Assembly (NCBI RefSeq): GCF_011947285.1
Contig: NZ_JAAOZT010000016.1
Coordinates: 1-33,480, forward strand
DNA: 33,480 nucleotides
Origin: Glaciimonas immobilis
GTDB taxonomy: Bacteria; Pseudomonadota; Gammaproteobacteria; Burkholderiales; Burkholderiaceae_D
Direction: 5' to 3'
Position numbers and translations under genes: made by a program. The first letter of the stretch is position 1; each line of letters opens with the position of its first letter. Of the stretch, positions 32,381 through 33,480 are shown piece by piece. The notes beneath the pieces were generated by a model, which was given only the letters and a program-made list of their open reading frames with translations, searched no databases and was not told the DNA's origin.

Positions 32381-33334
32381 ATGGCATCCCACACCGAAGG
32401 TTCTACCAAGGCGATTTTTTACGCGTTAGGCGCAAATGGCGGTATCGCGTTGGCTAAATTTGTCGCAGCACTATTTACCGGCTCGGGCGCGATGCTAGCT
32501 GAGGCAATCCATTCTTTGGCAGACTGTACTAATCAGGTTTTTTTGCTAATTGGATTAAAAGAGGCGCAAAGACCAGCAAACGACTCACACCCGATGGGCT
32601 ACGCACGCGTGGTGTATTTTTGGGCCATGATGGTGGCGATATTGTTGTTTTTTGTTGGTGGCGCTTTCTCGGTCATGGAGGGTATCAAACACTTACGTAA
32701 CCCGGAGCCGATTACCAATCCATGGGTAGCAATAGGTGTGCTGGGTATCTCGGTAGTCCTCGAAGCTTTCTCGTTACGTGGCGCGATGGTAGAGATTCGC
32801 AAAATTTCACACGGTAAATCTTTTTACAAATGGTTTCGTGAAACTCGCCAATCGGAACTAATGGTGGTGGCAGGCGAAGATATCGCCGCGTTAGCGGGGT
32901 TGGCGTTAGCATTTGTAGCCGTGGTCATGACAGTTTATACCGGCAATCCGTTGTGGGATGCTTGCGGTTCCATCGGGGTCGGTTTACTGCTGATGATCGT
33001 AGCTATCATTGTGATCCGGGAGGTCAAGGCGATGGTGACCGGCGAGTCAGCCACGCCAGAACTCCACGCTGCTATCAAGGCGCATATTGAAGCGCACCCC
33101 GAGATAGCCCATGTGATGAATCTGATTTCCATGCAATGGGGTCATCAGATCATGATTGCGGTGCAGGCCGAAATGCGACCACAGCCTTCAGATATCGCGC
33201 TGGTTGATGTAATCAATGAGATTGAAGCAGGTATTCAGTCGCGCTGGCCGCAAGTTTACTGGTGTTTTTTTGAGCCGGATCGCAGAAAGCCACCGGCGTC
33301 TGTCATTGAGTCGGAGTTGTCCAGTTATCCTTGA
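32381..33334 (+). CDS. Cation diffusion facilitator family transporter
   Basis: CDF proteins export divalent metals such as Zn, Fe, Co or Mn by proton exchange. The 317-residue protein has about six membrane segments. The first metal motif is H44xxxD48 in EAIHSLADCTNQ. In the partner helix the usual HxxxD/DxxxD is replaced by Glu166-Asp167 (AGEDIAALAGL), as in a divergent CDF branch. A cytoplasmic C-terminal domain follows from about residue 223. The ATG at 32381 (MASHTEGSTK) is preferred; an upstream ATG at 32330 adds 17 unlikely residues. The metal cannot be assigned. Confidence 0.9.
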   Translation: MASHTEGSTKAIFYALGANGGIALAKFVAALFTGSGAMLAEAIHSLADCTNQVFLLIGLKEAQRPANDSHPMGYARVVYFWAMMVAILLFFVGGAFSVMEGIKHLRNPEPITNPWVAIGVLGISVVLEAFSLRGAMVEIRKISHGKSFYKWFRETRQSELMVVAGEDIAALAGLALAFVAVVMTVYTGNPLWDACGSIGVGLLLMIVAIIVIREVKAMVTGESATPELHAAIKAHIEAHPEIAHVMNLISMQWGHQIMIAVQAEMRPQPSDIALVDVINEIEAGIQSRWPQVYWCFFEPDRRKPPASVIESELSSYP

Positions 33335-33340
33335 AACTAA

Positions 33341-33366
33341 AAAAGCTGCGCATGTGCGCAGCTTTT
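33341..33366. terminator. Terminator after the cation transporter gene
   Basis: AAAAGCTGCGC and GCGCAGCTTTT form a perfect 11-bp stem with a 4-nt loop (ATGT). T-rich sequence follows on both strands, so it may serve the convergent minus-strand gene at the window end too. Confidence 0.88.
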
Positions 33367-33375
33367 CGTTTTCAC

Positions 33376-33403
33376 GCTGTGATCGCTTGCAAGCGATTAC
33401 AGC
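33376..33403. repeat. 28-bp near-perfect palindrome
   Basis: The arms GCTGTGATCGCTTG and CAAGCGATTACAGC are complementary at 13 of 14 positions (one G/T). There is no spacer and no T-run on either side. It could be a dimeric regulator's operator or a processing hairpin downstream of the convergent genes. Confidence 0.7.
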
Positions 33404-33439
33404 AATGATGCCTGACTTTTCCAATAACTAAATACGGTC

Positions 33440-33480
33440 TTAGTTCTTAGATTGGTCAACCATCGCGTTCTGCTTGATCC
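33440..33480 (-). CDS. C-terminal end of an unidentified gene, cut by the window edge
   Basis: On the minus strand a frame enters from the window edge and reads IKQNAMVDQSKN before TAA at 33442-33440. It has the look of a hydrophilic protein end and is convergent with the cation transporter gene, with terminators between. Only 12 residues are visible, so it is tentative and no function can be named. Confidence 0.35.
   Translation of the reverse strand, partial: IKQNAMVDQSKN

Overview
The window is a 33.5-kb piece of a betaproteobacterial chromosome, most likely from the Oxalobacteraceae/Burkholderiales (Herminiimonas, Collimonas or Glaciimonas-like). The evidence is the protein similarities as I recognise them and the gene order: tyrB divergent from uvrB, a complete isc operon, an rpfE-type gene with recJ, prfB and lysS, then lolC-lolD and rpsO-pnp. 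No database search was run, so the taxon is an inference. Almost all of it is core genome; only the first 1 kb looks accessory.

Layout: 1-1035 is a decayed island edge with a cysteine-rich orphan frame, a remnant excisionase-like helix-turn-helix and a collapsed tyrosine integrase, beside tRNA-Asn (1075-1150, minus). Next come tyrB (minus) and uvrB (plus), an aberrant uracil-DNA-glycosylase-like gene, and a convergent TetR regulator. The Fe-S assembly operon runs from 7083 to 13712: iscR, iscS, iscU, iscA, hscB, a LysE-type exporter, hscA, fdx, iscX. It is preceded by two overlapping-promoter IscR-type sites and interrupted by a 120-bp inverted-repeat element and by a terminator-like hairpin. 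After a bidirectional terminator come a glycine-zipper membrane protein, lysS and prfB (with the classical programmed +1 frameshift), a lipoprotein, a membrane-anchored TAXI-type binding protein, recJ and an RpfE-type gene. Then follow a small unknown gene, lolC-lolD, a BamE/SmpA-like lipoprotein, rpsO, pnp, a thioredoxin-reductase-type ferredoxin-NADP reductase, the 7Fe ferredoxin fdxA and a cation diffusion facilitator. The last 41 bases probably hold the end of a minus-strand gene.

Functionally the window has several coherent blocks: Fe-S biogenesis with its IscR feedback loop; translation (lysS, prfB, rpsO, tRNA-Asn); DNA repair (uvrB, recJ, possibly the UDG-like protein); RNA decay (pnp); lipoprotein sorting (lolCD); and low-potential electron transfer (fdxA with FNR).

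The most unexpected layer lies in the spacers. At least five intergenic regions carry short degenerate tandem repeats with 10-, 11- or 13-bp periods, several built on a GGCTAA core. A perfect 16-bp copy of one repeat occurs in inverted orientation on both sides of the ferredoxin-NADP reductase gene. I found no CRISPR array, toxin-antitoxin pair, prophage, intact insertion sequence or obvious new defence system.
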